NCBI RefSeq assembly: GCF_003254395.2
Contig: NC_037638.1
Location: 2,299,001-2,363,000, forward strand
From: Apis mellifera
Lineage: Eukaryota > Arthropoda > Insecta > Hymenoptera > Apidae
Direction of reading: 5' to 3'
DNA: 64,000 nucleotides
In this document: positions 34,801 to 47,418 of the stretch, piece by piece
Layout: every line of letters starts with the position of its first letter
How positions within the stretch are numbered: the stretch's first letter is position 1
Position numbers and translations under genes: made by a program
The notes under the pieces: model-generated
Database searches by the model: none
What the model saw: the letters and a program-made list of their open reading frames with translations, nothing else
Told to the model about the DNA's origin: nothing

Positions 34801-37800
34801 CGCGATTGTTATTATTTATCGTCTCGAACGATAAATATTATCGAATTATGAATTCAATTTCTATTTAATCTTAATCTCCATCATTGAAAAATTAGTATTT
34901 GTTACAGATCAATTTTTCACTGTAATAATCACGATTATTATTAGGTTTTGAACGATAAATTCAAGTAAGTTTATTCCAGTTTACGAACGTTTCAATATTT
35001 TTAGAATTATTTAGGAAGATCAGTTTAACACGAATTTTCTGAAACAATTTTCTTTTTTACAAAATTCGTAAAATATCTAAACTATTATCTATTATCTAAT
35101 TACCAAAAATTTCTTTTTTATCTCTTTCATTCATAACAATATGATTAATAATTAATCCAAATCCAGGTAAAATTAAAATGTAAACTTCTGGATGAGCAAA
35201 AAATCAAAATAAGTGTTGGTATAAAATAGGATCACCATCTCTCCTCTATTGGATCAAAAAATGATGTATTAAAATTACTAGAACTGGTAATGATATAATT
35301 AATAAAATTGCTGTAATAAAAACTGATCATAGAAACAAAGAAATTTGGTCGTAGTTTAAAGAACAATTTTTTATTATTATAATTGTAACTATTAAATTTA
35401 ATGATCCTATAATCGATGAAATTCCTGATATACAAAGAGAAAAAAATTGCAAAATCTATTGGTAATTAGATAATAAACCAATAAACTTTTAGAGAAAAGT
35501 TTCAAGAGCCACGATATTCGATTTTCTCGAGATAACAAAAATGAAAACTAAATCTAAACTAAATACCAACAACTTTTATGTCGATGAAAGTTAAAAAAAA
35601 CGGAGGAAATGGATTGAATTTTTACCCGATAAATCGTTATTATTAATCAAGATAACAAAAATGAAAATATATCTACTAAACACCAACAACTGTTGATGAA
35701 AGTTAAAAAAAATGAAGGAAAGGGATTGAAATTTTACACGATAAATCATTATTATTAAGAGATAACAAAAATGAAAATATATCTAAACTAAACACCAACA
35801 ACTTTTATGTCAATGAAAGTTAAAAGAAACAGAAGAAAGGGATTGAATTTTTACACGATAAATCGTTATTATTAAGAGATAACAAAAATGAAAACTAAAT
35901 CTAAACTAAACACCAACAACTTTTATGTTAATGAAAGTTAAACGGAAAAAATTGAATTTTTATACGATAAATCGTTATTATTAACAAAATAATAAAAATG
36001 AAAACTAAATCGAAACTAAATACCAACAACTTTTCTGTCGATGAAAGTTAAAAGAAACGAAGGAAATGAATTGAATTTTTACACGATAAATCGTTATTAT
36101 TAACAAAATAACAAAAATGAAAATTAAATCTAAACTAAACACCAACAACTTTTAAGCGATAAAAGTTAAACGGAGGAAATGGATTGAATTTTTATAAGAT
36201 AAATCAATTACTTGGAGATTTACGACGGGTTCGTTCCGAGAGATAATCCACATTGCGACGCAATCGTTATCGGATCGTTTCGGAATCACGCGAGGATAAT
36301 ATTATGACGTCTCTATCCGGCCACCCTTTTCGTCGAACGGCCACCCTTTTCACGGTTCATGCTAATTTCATCGATCCACCGGATTCTTCTTCGCTCCTAT
36401 CGCGTTCTCGAGCGCCCCCCCGCCGCGTGTCCTCGTCCTCCTCCGTCACCCTTTTGTGCTCATTATAACGCGCCAATCGTCGCGATACACGCGCCGTCGA
36501 AAAGAGAAATTCGATCGTTCCAAGGATTCCCCTCGATCGATTTAATTCGCGATAATAAAAAATCGAGATGAAAGAAAAAAGATCCCTTAACAATTTTTCG
36601 ACGAGATTTCGTACGAATGATATTTCGATCTCTGCTCAACTTTCTAGAATTTATTTAGCTTGAACATTTAAAGAGAGAGAAAGGAACAAAATCTCGATTA
36701 CCGAAATTCTTAATTAATCTATTCTCAATTTATCCCAAATCTCCTTCAAAAGGAGGAGGGAGAAGGGAAAGAAAAACGAGAATTTGAAGAGTCGCAACGT
36801 GTTTATAGGAAAGGGATAATTCTTGCCGACGTAACACCGATGTTTACTCGTCCGCCGAGGACAAGTGCAATTTTTACGAGTGCTTATCCGCGCTAGTCGA
36901 CGTGTTTCCTGCTCTCCCTCCTCCTCCCCCTCGATTCACGCGCGCGTACGAAGGGCGGAAGAAGGGTGGCGGCCTCCGACACTCCTCTCCCCCTCCCTCA
37001 CTATTCACCTCGCTTCCGTTATCCCCGGGGTTCTGAAACGAGCTCCTCCATACATCACCGCTTTATTATGACGAAAACATCCTGATATACAGTAGTTTCT
37101 CGATCCTCGCGAGCCGAAATAACCAACCTTTTACGAGGGTTATTTAAAAGTCGTGAAAAGTCTTTGCCGCTTCCGTGCTCCCCCCCTCAAGCTCGCGGAG
37201 ATACAAGAGTATGAGGGGTGAGAGTAGGGGGGGATTGCATCGAAGGTTCGTGAAAATTCGCGTGATTGTAATTCATTTTATAAAAGAATATAAAAGAAAA
37301 TATTGGCGAGGAAATATATCCTGTGAATTTATTATAAATAAATTTACATATAAATTATATATAATAATTTATATATAATTTATATATAATTTTTAGATTA
37401 ATTTATATAGAATTTATATATAAATTATCGATAAGTTCCTTTTTTTTTTTTTTTGGAAGACAGAAATAGGGAACGAAACATTTTTAATTGTTATTGAGTA
37501 TATTTTTAACGTCATAGTCGGTATTTTATGAAAAATTTTATTTAATTTTGTATGCTTTATTTTTCTATATATTCGTATGTATTTTTTTAAATGTATTGAT
37601 TAATTTTACACCGTAAAATTTTCTTTTCTATTCTGTATTAATTAAATGTTAACGCTTCTTACTTATATCTTTATGCTTTTTACATATATGACGAAATGAT
37701 ACAATTACAATGATGAAAAGCAACATCGTTTTCCAAAATTTAAATCTCCGTGTATAAGATCTCTCAAAATCGGGAAAAGAATAATTTATACGTTCCACGA

Positions 37801-38700
37801 ATTCTATTCAATCAAACGTTAAAAAGTGTTTTACAGAATTTAAACTTCATCTATTTCATAATTGTCAATCCTATTTTCTATTCGACACACTAAAATTCCG
37901 GAAATAAAACTGGCATAATAAAACGGAAATTAAATTAATTTTATCTTCTTTTTAAACACGAAAATATCGATACTTTTTTCAACGAACTTGAAAGCATCCC
38001 TCGCCTATTGAAATATTCTTGGATGAGGAAAAAAAGCGTAGCGAGTTCTTTTACAACTCACACGAGAGATTTAAATCTTCGAAGAAAGGAATTCGAATTC
38101 GAAAACTTGGCTGGACAGAGATTTAATTAGAATAATAATAAGAAGAAAGAAGAAACGAATTAAGATCGTTGCGTGCGTCGAGTATCGCAACGATTTTACC
38201 GTTCGAAACGAGATACGATGACGACACGTGCTACCGCATCTCGACGCGTGCACGCGTTCCCGGCGAGAATCGCGCATAACCTGTCGTTAAATCAACCCCG
38301 CTCGCGGCGAGAACCACAGAGCCCGGTGCCAGAACCTAAATCACGGGTTACGACGCCGCGATTTCCACGCGGCGATCGAGAACACCGCGCCAACGTAATA
38401 AGAGTGTATCGTGTTATGCGGTTTCCGACTCGGCTCGCCTCGATGATGATGACGATTCAACGAACGTCCCCGCTTTCTAAAACACGAGCTTCTCCTATCT
38501 CGTTTCTTCCGATTTCCAGCGTGCTCGTCCACGAAGATATACAAAGATTGATCAAATACGTAATTTTCAATAATTTTCGCTTCTTACTTAATCGATTCGA
38601 CTTTGCTTTTGGAAAATTATTAAAATCATCAGATTATTACGAATAACAATAATAATAATAATAATAATGTTTTTCGATTTATACACAGTTTGATTGTTAC

Positions 38701-38753
<53 letters not shown>

Positions 38754-39175
38754 TCTTTCGATTTAAATACGGTTTAAATAGATGGAAGAAAATTAGGATC
38801 TCGTCGATCTTTTCTTATTTACTTATTTAATCGGTTTGATTTTGTTTTGGAAAATTATTAAAATTATCATCAGATTATTACGAATAATAATAATAATGCT
38901 TTTCGATTTATATATCGGTTTAAATATGATTTAAATAGATGGAAGAAAATTAGGATCTTTTCTTACTTACTTAATCGGTTTGACTTTGTCTTGGAAAATT
39001 AAAATCATCATCAGATTACGAATAATAATAATAATAATAATAATGTCTTTCGATTTATACATTGATTTAAATACGGTTTATAGATGAAAGAAAATTAGGA
39101 TTTAGTCTTTTCTTACTTACTTAATCGGTTTGACTTTGTTTTGGAAAATTATTAAAATTATCATCAGATTATTAC

Positions 39176-39231
<56 letters not shown>

Positions 39232-39262
39232 TTTTTCGATTTATATACGGTTTGATTGTTAC

Positions 39263-39300
<38 letters not shown>

Positions 39301-39424
39301 TCTTTCGATTTAAATACGGTTTAAATAGATGGAAAAAAATTAGGATCTCATCGATCTTTTCTTACTTACTTAATCAGTTTGACTTTGTCTTGGAAAATTA
39401 TTGAAATCATCATTAGATTATTAC

Positions 39425-39468
<44 letters not shown>

Positions 39469-42400
39469 CCTTTCGATTTATACATCGGTTTAAATAGATG
39501 GAACACAGATGGTAGAAAATTAGGATGAAAAATTAAGATTTTCTTACTTACTTATTTAATCGGTTTGATTTTATCTTGGAAAATTATTAAAATCATCATC
39601 AGATTATTACGAATAATAATAATAACGCTTTTTGATTCGAGGTATAGATCGGTTTAAATACGGTTTAAATAGATGGAAGAAAAGTAGGATCTTGTCGATT
39701 TTTTCTTATTTACTTATTTATTAATCGGTTATTAATCGGTTTGATTTTATTTTGGAAAATTATTAAAATCATCAGATTATTACGAATAATAATAATAATA
39801 ATGTTTTTCGATTTATATATCGGTTTAAATATGGTTTAAATAGATGGAAGAAAATTAGGATCTTTTCTTATTTACTTAATCGGTTTGACTTTGTCTTGGA
39901 AAATTAAAATCATCATCAGATTACGAATAATAATAATAATAATAATGCCTTTCGATTTATACATCGGTTTAAATACGATGGAAGAAAATTAGGATCTCGT
40001 CGATCTTTTCTTACTTACTTAATCAGTTTGACTTTGTCTTGGAAAATTATTAAAATCATCATTAGATTACGAATAATAATAATAATAATAATAATGTCTT
40101 TCGATTTATACATTGATTTAAATACGGTTTAAATAGATGGAAGAAAATTAGGATTTAGTCGATCTTTTCTTACTTACTTAATCGGTTTGACTTTGTCTTG
40201 GAAAATTATTAAAATCATCATTAGATTACGAATAATAATAATAATAATAATGCCTTTCGATTTATACATCAGTTTAAATAGATGGAATAGAAAATTAAAA
40301 TCTTTCCTTACTTATTTACTTAATTAGTTTGTCTTGGAAAATTATTAAAATTATCATCAGATTATTACGAATAATAAAGATCGGTTTAAATACGATTTAA
40401 ATGAAGATGGAACACAGATGGAGAAAGAAAATTAGGATCTTTTCGAATTACTTAATTCGCCTGTGCGAAATAATTCGACGACGTTCCTCGATCAATCCCC
40501 CTCCCCTTTCCTTCCCCCATCTCGAACATCTGTTATCCAATCCTTATCTCATCCATCCCCTCTCCTCTCCTTCTCTCCCGCGAGTCGAGAGATGGATATA
40601 ATCCAGAAAATCGTGCACGTGCCCTCGATTCTCGAAGACCCGTGGATCGTAGGAATCCGTGGATGGCGAGGGGGGCAGAGGGTTGCTGGTGGCGCGTTCT
40701 CCACGGTGCGTGCACAGGAGGCAATAACGCTCGACGCGTGCCGCCCACCCCTCTTACTATCGCTCCGGGGGACCTCCTGCCGCGTTGCTAAATACCGCAT
40801 CCCCCCCGCCCTATCTCCACCCTGTCGGTGTCTCGGAGGAGAGGAGAGCAGACCCCCCCCCCCTCCGTCTCAGCCGCCGAAAACTAAAACCCTCCCTTCG
40901 ATCCCCCGGATTAAAAGCTGTGATTATGCGTGGCATCGGTTTAAATATATTCTCCTCTCTCTTTTTTTCCGCTCGAGGGGAAAGAAGAGGAAGGGAGAAT
41001 TTCTTCTTCTCCTGTGTGTCAAGATTGTATTTTCGAAGAGGAATATATAATGATTTCTTTAATTCTGAGAAGGAAAGTTTGGAGAAAGTTGCACTGTATA
41101 ATGTACTCGAGGGAGGGTGAGATTAATTTGAAGGAATATTTTTGAAATGATAGGATTTTAGGGAGGAGAGAAGTGTTTGGAGAGGGATTGTATGTGAAAA
41201 ATGATCTTTCGAAGGGAAAAGAAAATTGGGTTGTATTTTGAACGAAATTAAAAAAGCAAAATTCTTCGAGATTCCGTTAAAAATAATCCTCGATTAGTTA
41301 TGTATAATTTTACCTTTGAAAAGTTTTTTTTCAAATCATTGATGAGATTGCACGATTGTGATTTCCGAGAATACTTTTAGAAACGGAATTATCTCATTTT
41401 TCAGAATATATCGTCTGAAAAATGTTTTACGAGGGAATTAAATTGTACGTGTATGTTGGAAAACACGGTGTTGCGGAACGTACGCTTTAAAAAAAAAAAA
41501 GAAGAAACGCATTGTCAACGCAATTTTCAAGCTTAAAAATTAAAAATTCAAACAACCGTAATCGATCGATACGAAACAAAATCCTCGAAATAAAATCGTC
41601 CTTGATCTCGACGACGACAACAACAACTTTTTCTCCGCTCCATCAATCGAGGCATCAAGATTTTCGCTGCCGGATAGGGGGGGACGAGGAGGGGGGAAGA
41701 GGTATTCCATTTCATCTCCATTTCAGAATCGAGCTTTTCACCTCTTTTCCTCCACTTCGCTCTTCGTTTCGCTTTCTTGTTTTTCTTCTCCATCCACCGG
41801 GTTTGCCAGGTCCTCCCCCCTCCCTCCACCGCCCCTGTGTCCGTTTAAATTGCGAATGCCGCGCGTTCCTCGACTTCTATTTAAATGTAATTTGTATCTT
41901 GCCCGCGCGATCGCTCTACCATCCACCCCTTTCCACCCCCTCCCCTCTCCTTTCCCGCGTCTTTCTTTCACATTGTTCCAACGCTCGCTCTCTGCGCAAC
42001 TAGGAGTTCTTTTTTTTTTTCCCCTCTTCCAAGTATTATTATATTTCCCTTCTACATCCTTCTTATCTCTCTCGTCTTTCGAACTCGTGAACGGACGAAT
42101 TTCGTATTTATATATGTGTATGAAAGGATACGAATTATTATGCGTAGAGATTATGCGTAGAGATTCTTCTTGAAAAGGATCGATAAAATTTTAGGCGCGT
42201 TGCGATCGTAATGTATTGCGTGTGTGGTTATAGGTGATGTAGGTGATAAGTGAATATTTTTATTTCTTCCAAATTTCTGTGTGCTTCGATCTCTCGAATA
42301 AGAATATATAGAATATGGAATTAATAATGATTGGCGAAAAATTGTTGATGAAACGAAACGTTTCCAATAAGAACACAGGATTAATTGGCGAAATATTGGT

Positions 42401-45400
42401 CGAGCCATCGATTCAATGAAATGAGATAATAAACGAATTTTTATGTAACTACGAAGACAGATATCTGTGGTTTAACATTTCTTCCAAATTTCTATACGCT
42501 TCGATCTCTCGAATAAAAATACGAGATTAACGAAATTGGAGAAAAATTCCATGAAGTGAACGAAGTGTGGATTTTTATATAACTACGAAGATATCTTTAA
42601 CGTACATTTCTTCCAAATTTCTATATGCTTCGATCCCTCGAATAAGAATACAAGATTAATAACAGTTGGCAAAAAATTCAATGAAATGAGGTAATGAACG
42701 AAGTGCGAATTTTTATGCGAAATACGGAGATGGATATCTATGATTTAATCCAAATTTCTATGTGCTTCGATTCCGAATAAGAATTGGCGAAAAATTCAAT
42801 GAAATGAGGTAATAAACAAAGTTTTTATGAATTACGAAGATAGATATCTGTGGTTTTACGTTTTAAGAATACGAGATTAATAACAGTTGGAGAAAAATTC
42901 CATGAAGTGAACGAAATGCGGATTTTTATATAATTACGAAGATATTTGTGGTTTAATGTATATTTTTTCCAAATTTCTATACGTTTCGATCCCTCGAATA
43001 AGAATACAAGATTAATAACAGTTGGCCAAAAAATCAATGAAATGAAGTAATGAACGAAATACGAATTTTTATGCGAAATATGAAGATAGATTATTTGTGA
43101 TTTAATCCAAATTTCTATGTGCTTTGATTTTTGATAAGAATACGGGATTAATAACAATTGGCGAAAAATTGACGACGAAACGTTGGTCGAGTCATCAATA
43201 ATATGTAAACTGAGTGATACAGGTAATAAAATACAGATGAAGTGCAGATTTCTTGCATCTTCCAAATTTCTATTTACTTTAATTTCCAATAGGAACGCAA
43301 GATTAATAACAATTGGCGAAACATTGGTCGAGCTATCGATTCAACGAAATGATAATGAACGAAGTGAATGAAGGATTTTTATGCGAAATACAAAGATAGA
43401 TATCTTTAATCCAAATTTCTATATGCTTCGATTCCCAATAAAAATTGGCGAGAAATTCAATGAAATGAGGTAATAAACAAAGTTTTTATATGAACTACGA
43501 AGATAGATATCTATGGTTTAACATTTCTTCCAAATTTATATATGCTTCGATCCTCGAATAAGAATACAAGATTAATAAGAATTGGCGAAAAATTGTCGAT
43601 AAAACGAAACATTTCCAAGAACATGAGATTAATAACAATTGATATTGGCAAAACATTGGTTATCTACTATCGATTCGATAAAATGAGGTAATAAACGAAG
43701 TGTGGATTTTTATATGAACTACGAAGACAGATATCTATGGTTTAACATTTCTTCCAAATTTCTATGCTTCGATCCTCGAATAAGAATACAAGATTAATAA
43801 CAATTGGTATAAATTCCAAGCGAGGTAATAAACGAAGTATATATGATTTTTATATGAACTACGAAGATAGATATCTATGGTTTAACATTTCTTCCAAATT
43901 TCTATATGCTTCGATCCTCGAATAAGAATACAAGATTAATAACAATTGGTATAAATTCCAAGCGAGGTAATAAACGAAGTATATATGATTTTTATATGAA
44001 CTACGAAGACAGATATCTATGGTTTAACATTTCTTCCAAATTTCTATATGCTTCGATCCTCGAATAAGAATACAAGATTAATAAGAATTGACGAAAATTC
44101 AATGAAGTGAAGTAATAAACAAAGTGCGGATTTTTATATGAACTACGAAGACAGATATTTGTGGTTTAACGTACATTTCTTCCAAATTTCTATATGCTTC
44201 AATCCTCGAATAAGAATTGGCGAAAAATTCCACGAATCGAGGATAATAACCGAATTATGCGATTGTGTAACCTTTTTAATAAGGATTAATACTAAAGATA
44301 AAGATTACACTTAACATCAACGATACGAAGCAAAGCGTCGTTTCAAGTCGATTCGCATACACGCGTAATCCTTAATGATTTAACCGAATCAGGAGGAAAT
44401 GGAGATGGAATCGGCGGGGGTATAAATTAACCTGCCGCCTCTACACCGAGCCGCGGAAGGAGGTGGGAAGCCAATTCCAGCCAGCGAACACGATCTTTTC
44501 CCGTGTATCGTTATCTATCGGCCCATTATTCCACCAGTTATCGCTATCGCTTTGATTTATCGCCCCTGCCCGCCAAGAACAAACCCACCCTCCTCCCCCA
44601 AACTCCCGCCATATCCTGGAAATTCCCCGGAAAATCGAGAGAACCGAGCGCCGCAACCCTTCCTCCATCGAGTTCAAAACGATTCCAAAATTCGAAAATT
44701 CGAAAAACGTAAGATCCGATCAGATCCATTTAAATTAATCGTATCGATCCAGAAGGAAAATTTCCAGAGAAGAAAAGAAAGGAATCAACTGTAGGACTAG
44801 AGATACTTTTTAAAAAGAAAGAAAGAGAGAAGACTCGCTTAACAGAGACCCTTGTCGTCACCCTTGACCCTCGAGAGTCGCGTCCATTTCGGTGTTGGAA
44901 GAAGTATATATAGGGTGGTGGCGGGAATATATTCGGTCGGATCGAGTTGACCAGGGCGTGGAAGGAGCTGCATAATAATAGAGCTGTCAAGTTACACGAT
45001 CGGTGCGGTGCCTTTTTTCCTTTCCATCTCCCTCTCTCGACCAGATCCAGCCGGGATTTCCCACGCGGAGAAGTGTGGGGCGGATCTCGGCGGAGCGGGG
45101 CAGCAAGATTTATATCGGAAATCGGCGTATCGACGCGTGCCACCCGATTCTGATTCGTCGCGATCGTAATTGGGAATAAATCGGCGAGAAATTATCGCGT
45201 TCGTCCCGGGATTTAATCGTCGATCGATGATAAACGACCGACTATTCGTTTCGTCGCAAAAAGAACCGTCTCTTGTGTAGACGTAATAATTTTCAAAAAG
45301 ATTAAAATTATTGAGCACGATTATAGAATGTCATCCTCCAGATTCCAATTATTAAATACACTCTGCAGATATTTGGAATTGTCGAATCGAGGATTTATAA

Positions 45401-47368
45401 TTTCTCCACTTCGAGATTATTCGATATAAAGATCTATTTATTAATAGATGAAAAGAGATCAATATTGAAACTCTAAAGGATGGATACATCTCTCTATCGT
45501 AAAATAAAGATTTCATTCTAAACTACATGGATTCCTCACGAATTGAAAGAAAAGCATTTAACAGCTGCGATTTGCTAAAGAAACGTAATGAAAATGATCC
45601 ATTTTTAAAACGACTGATAACTGGCGATGAAAAATGGGTTGTTTACAACAATATCAAGCGGAAAAGATGTGGAGCAGGCCACGTGAAGCAGCTCAAACAA
45701 CATCAAAAGCTAGTATTCGTCGAAAGAAGGTTTTGTTATCAGTTTGGTGGGATTACGAAGGAATTGTCTATTTTGAACTCTTACCACCCAACCGAACGAT
45801 CAATTCTGTTGTCTACATTGAACAACTAACGAAATTAAATGATGCAGTTGAAGAAAAACGGCCCGAATTGACAAATCGAAAAGGTGTTGTATTCCATCGT
45901 GACGATGCAAGGCCACACACATGTTTGGTCACTCGGCAAAAATTATTGGAGCTTGGTTGGGATGTTTTGCCACATCCACCATATAGTCCTGACCATCTGA
46001 TTACTTTTTGTTTCGATCTTTACAAAACTCCTTGAATGGTAAAAATTTCAATAACGATGATGATATCAAATCGTACCTGATTCAGTTTTTTGCTAATAAA
46101 AACCACAAGTTTTATGAACGTGGGATTATGATACTGCCTGAAAGATGGCAAAAGGTCATTGATCAAAATGGGCAACACATTACAGAATAAAGTTATTTAG
46201 TTCCATGAAAAAATTGTCTTTGATTTTCTAAAAAAAATCCGCAATTACTTAGTTGACAATCCAATATTTATTAATAGATAAAAAGAGATAAATATTGAAA
46301 CTCTAAAGAATAGACACATCTCTCTATCGTAAAATAAAGATTTCATTCTAAACTAAATTACATTCCAATTTATCGAAAGGCTACGTTTCTTTTTAAATAC
46401 GATTCGATACATTCCAATCAAAAGGATAAACAAGAAGAATTCGCTCGTTTCACTTGCACGGTGAAACTCGAAAGCGAAAGAAACCAGTCTCGAAAGAAGG
46501 ACAAGAAAAGAGAGAGAGAGAGAAATAATAAAAGATACTAGAGGCCGAAGAAGAAGAAGAAGAACAAGAAGAAGAAGATCCAAGCGTCCGATAGGCCGTT
46601 AAGAGGGAAATGTCGAAGACAATCGGTCAACCTGTAAACCGATATCCTTCGGCCCTTGTATATTACCGGTCCGTGTACAGTTGACCGTACAAGCCCCGTC
46701 CCCGAGATGACACGCGCTCGTTTACGCGTGTCGATCGCCTCTGATTGGACGGGACAGCCGCTACACGGTGGTTGAACTTGAACGACCACGGTGTAAGGTT
46801 GCCGGCCCGGTTAAACTTGATGTTAACTGTTTCGACAGTGGCGCGTATCTCCCTCTCTCTCTCCCTCTCCCTCTCTCGAAGATTGCTCGAAGAATTCTCC
46901 TTCTCGATTGCACTCAAATTTTCGAGATCCCTATTCACCATTCGTAAATATCCATATATATACACATTCTTGCATTTTCGAATTATACAATTATTCACCT
47001 CGTACATCCTTGCATTTTCAAATTATAACTTGAACGATCATGTAAGGTTAAAGTTGATGTTAACTGTTTCGACAGTGGCGCGTATCTCCCTCTCTCTCTC
47101 TCCCTCTCTCGAAGAATTCTTCTGGATTTCCATCGCATTCAAATTCTCTATTCACCATTCGCAAATATCCATATACACAATTATTCACCTCGTACATCCT
47201 TGCATTTTCAAATTATAATTTGAACGATCACGGTGTAAGGTTAAAGTTGATATTAACTCTTTCGACAGTATCTCTCTCTCCCTCTCCCTCTCTTTTTCTC
47301 TCGAAGAATTCTTCTCGATTTCCATCACATTCAAATTTTAGAGATCCCTATTCACCATTCGCAAATAT

Positions 47369-47418
<50 letters not shown>

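Noticed and set aside
44900..44970. TATATATAG as a second promoter
   Set aside because: No initiator or coding exon follows on the + strand; TA-rich words are common here.
45527..46190. mariner as an active transposon
   Set aside because: The 5' end and N-terminal half are absent and at least three frame shifts break the transposase, including one before the third catalytic Asp.
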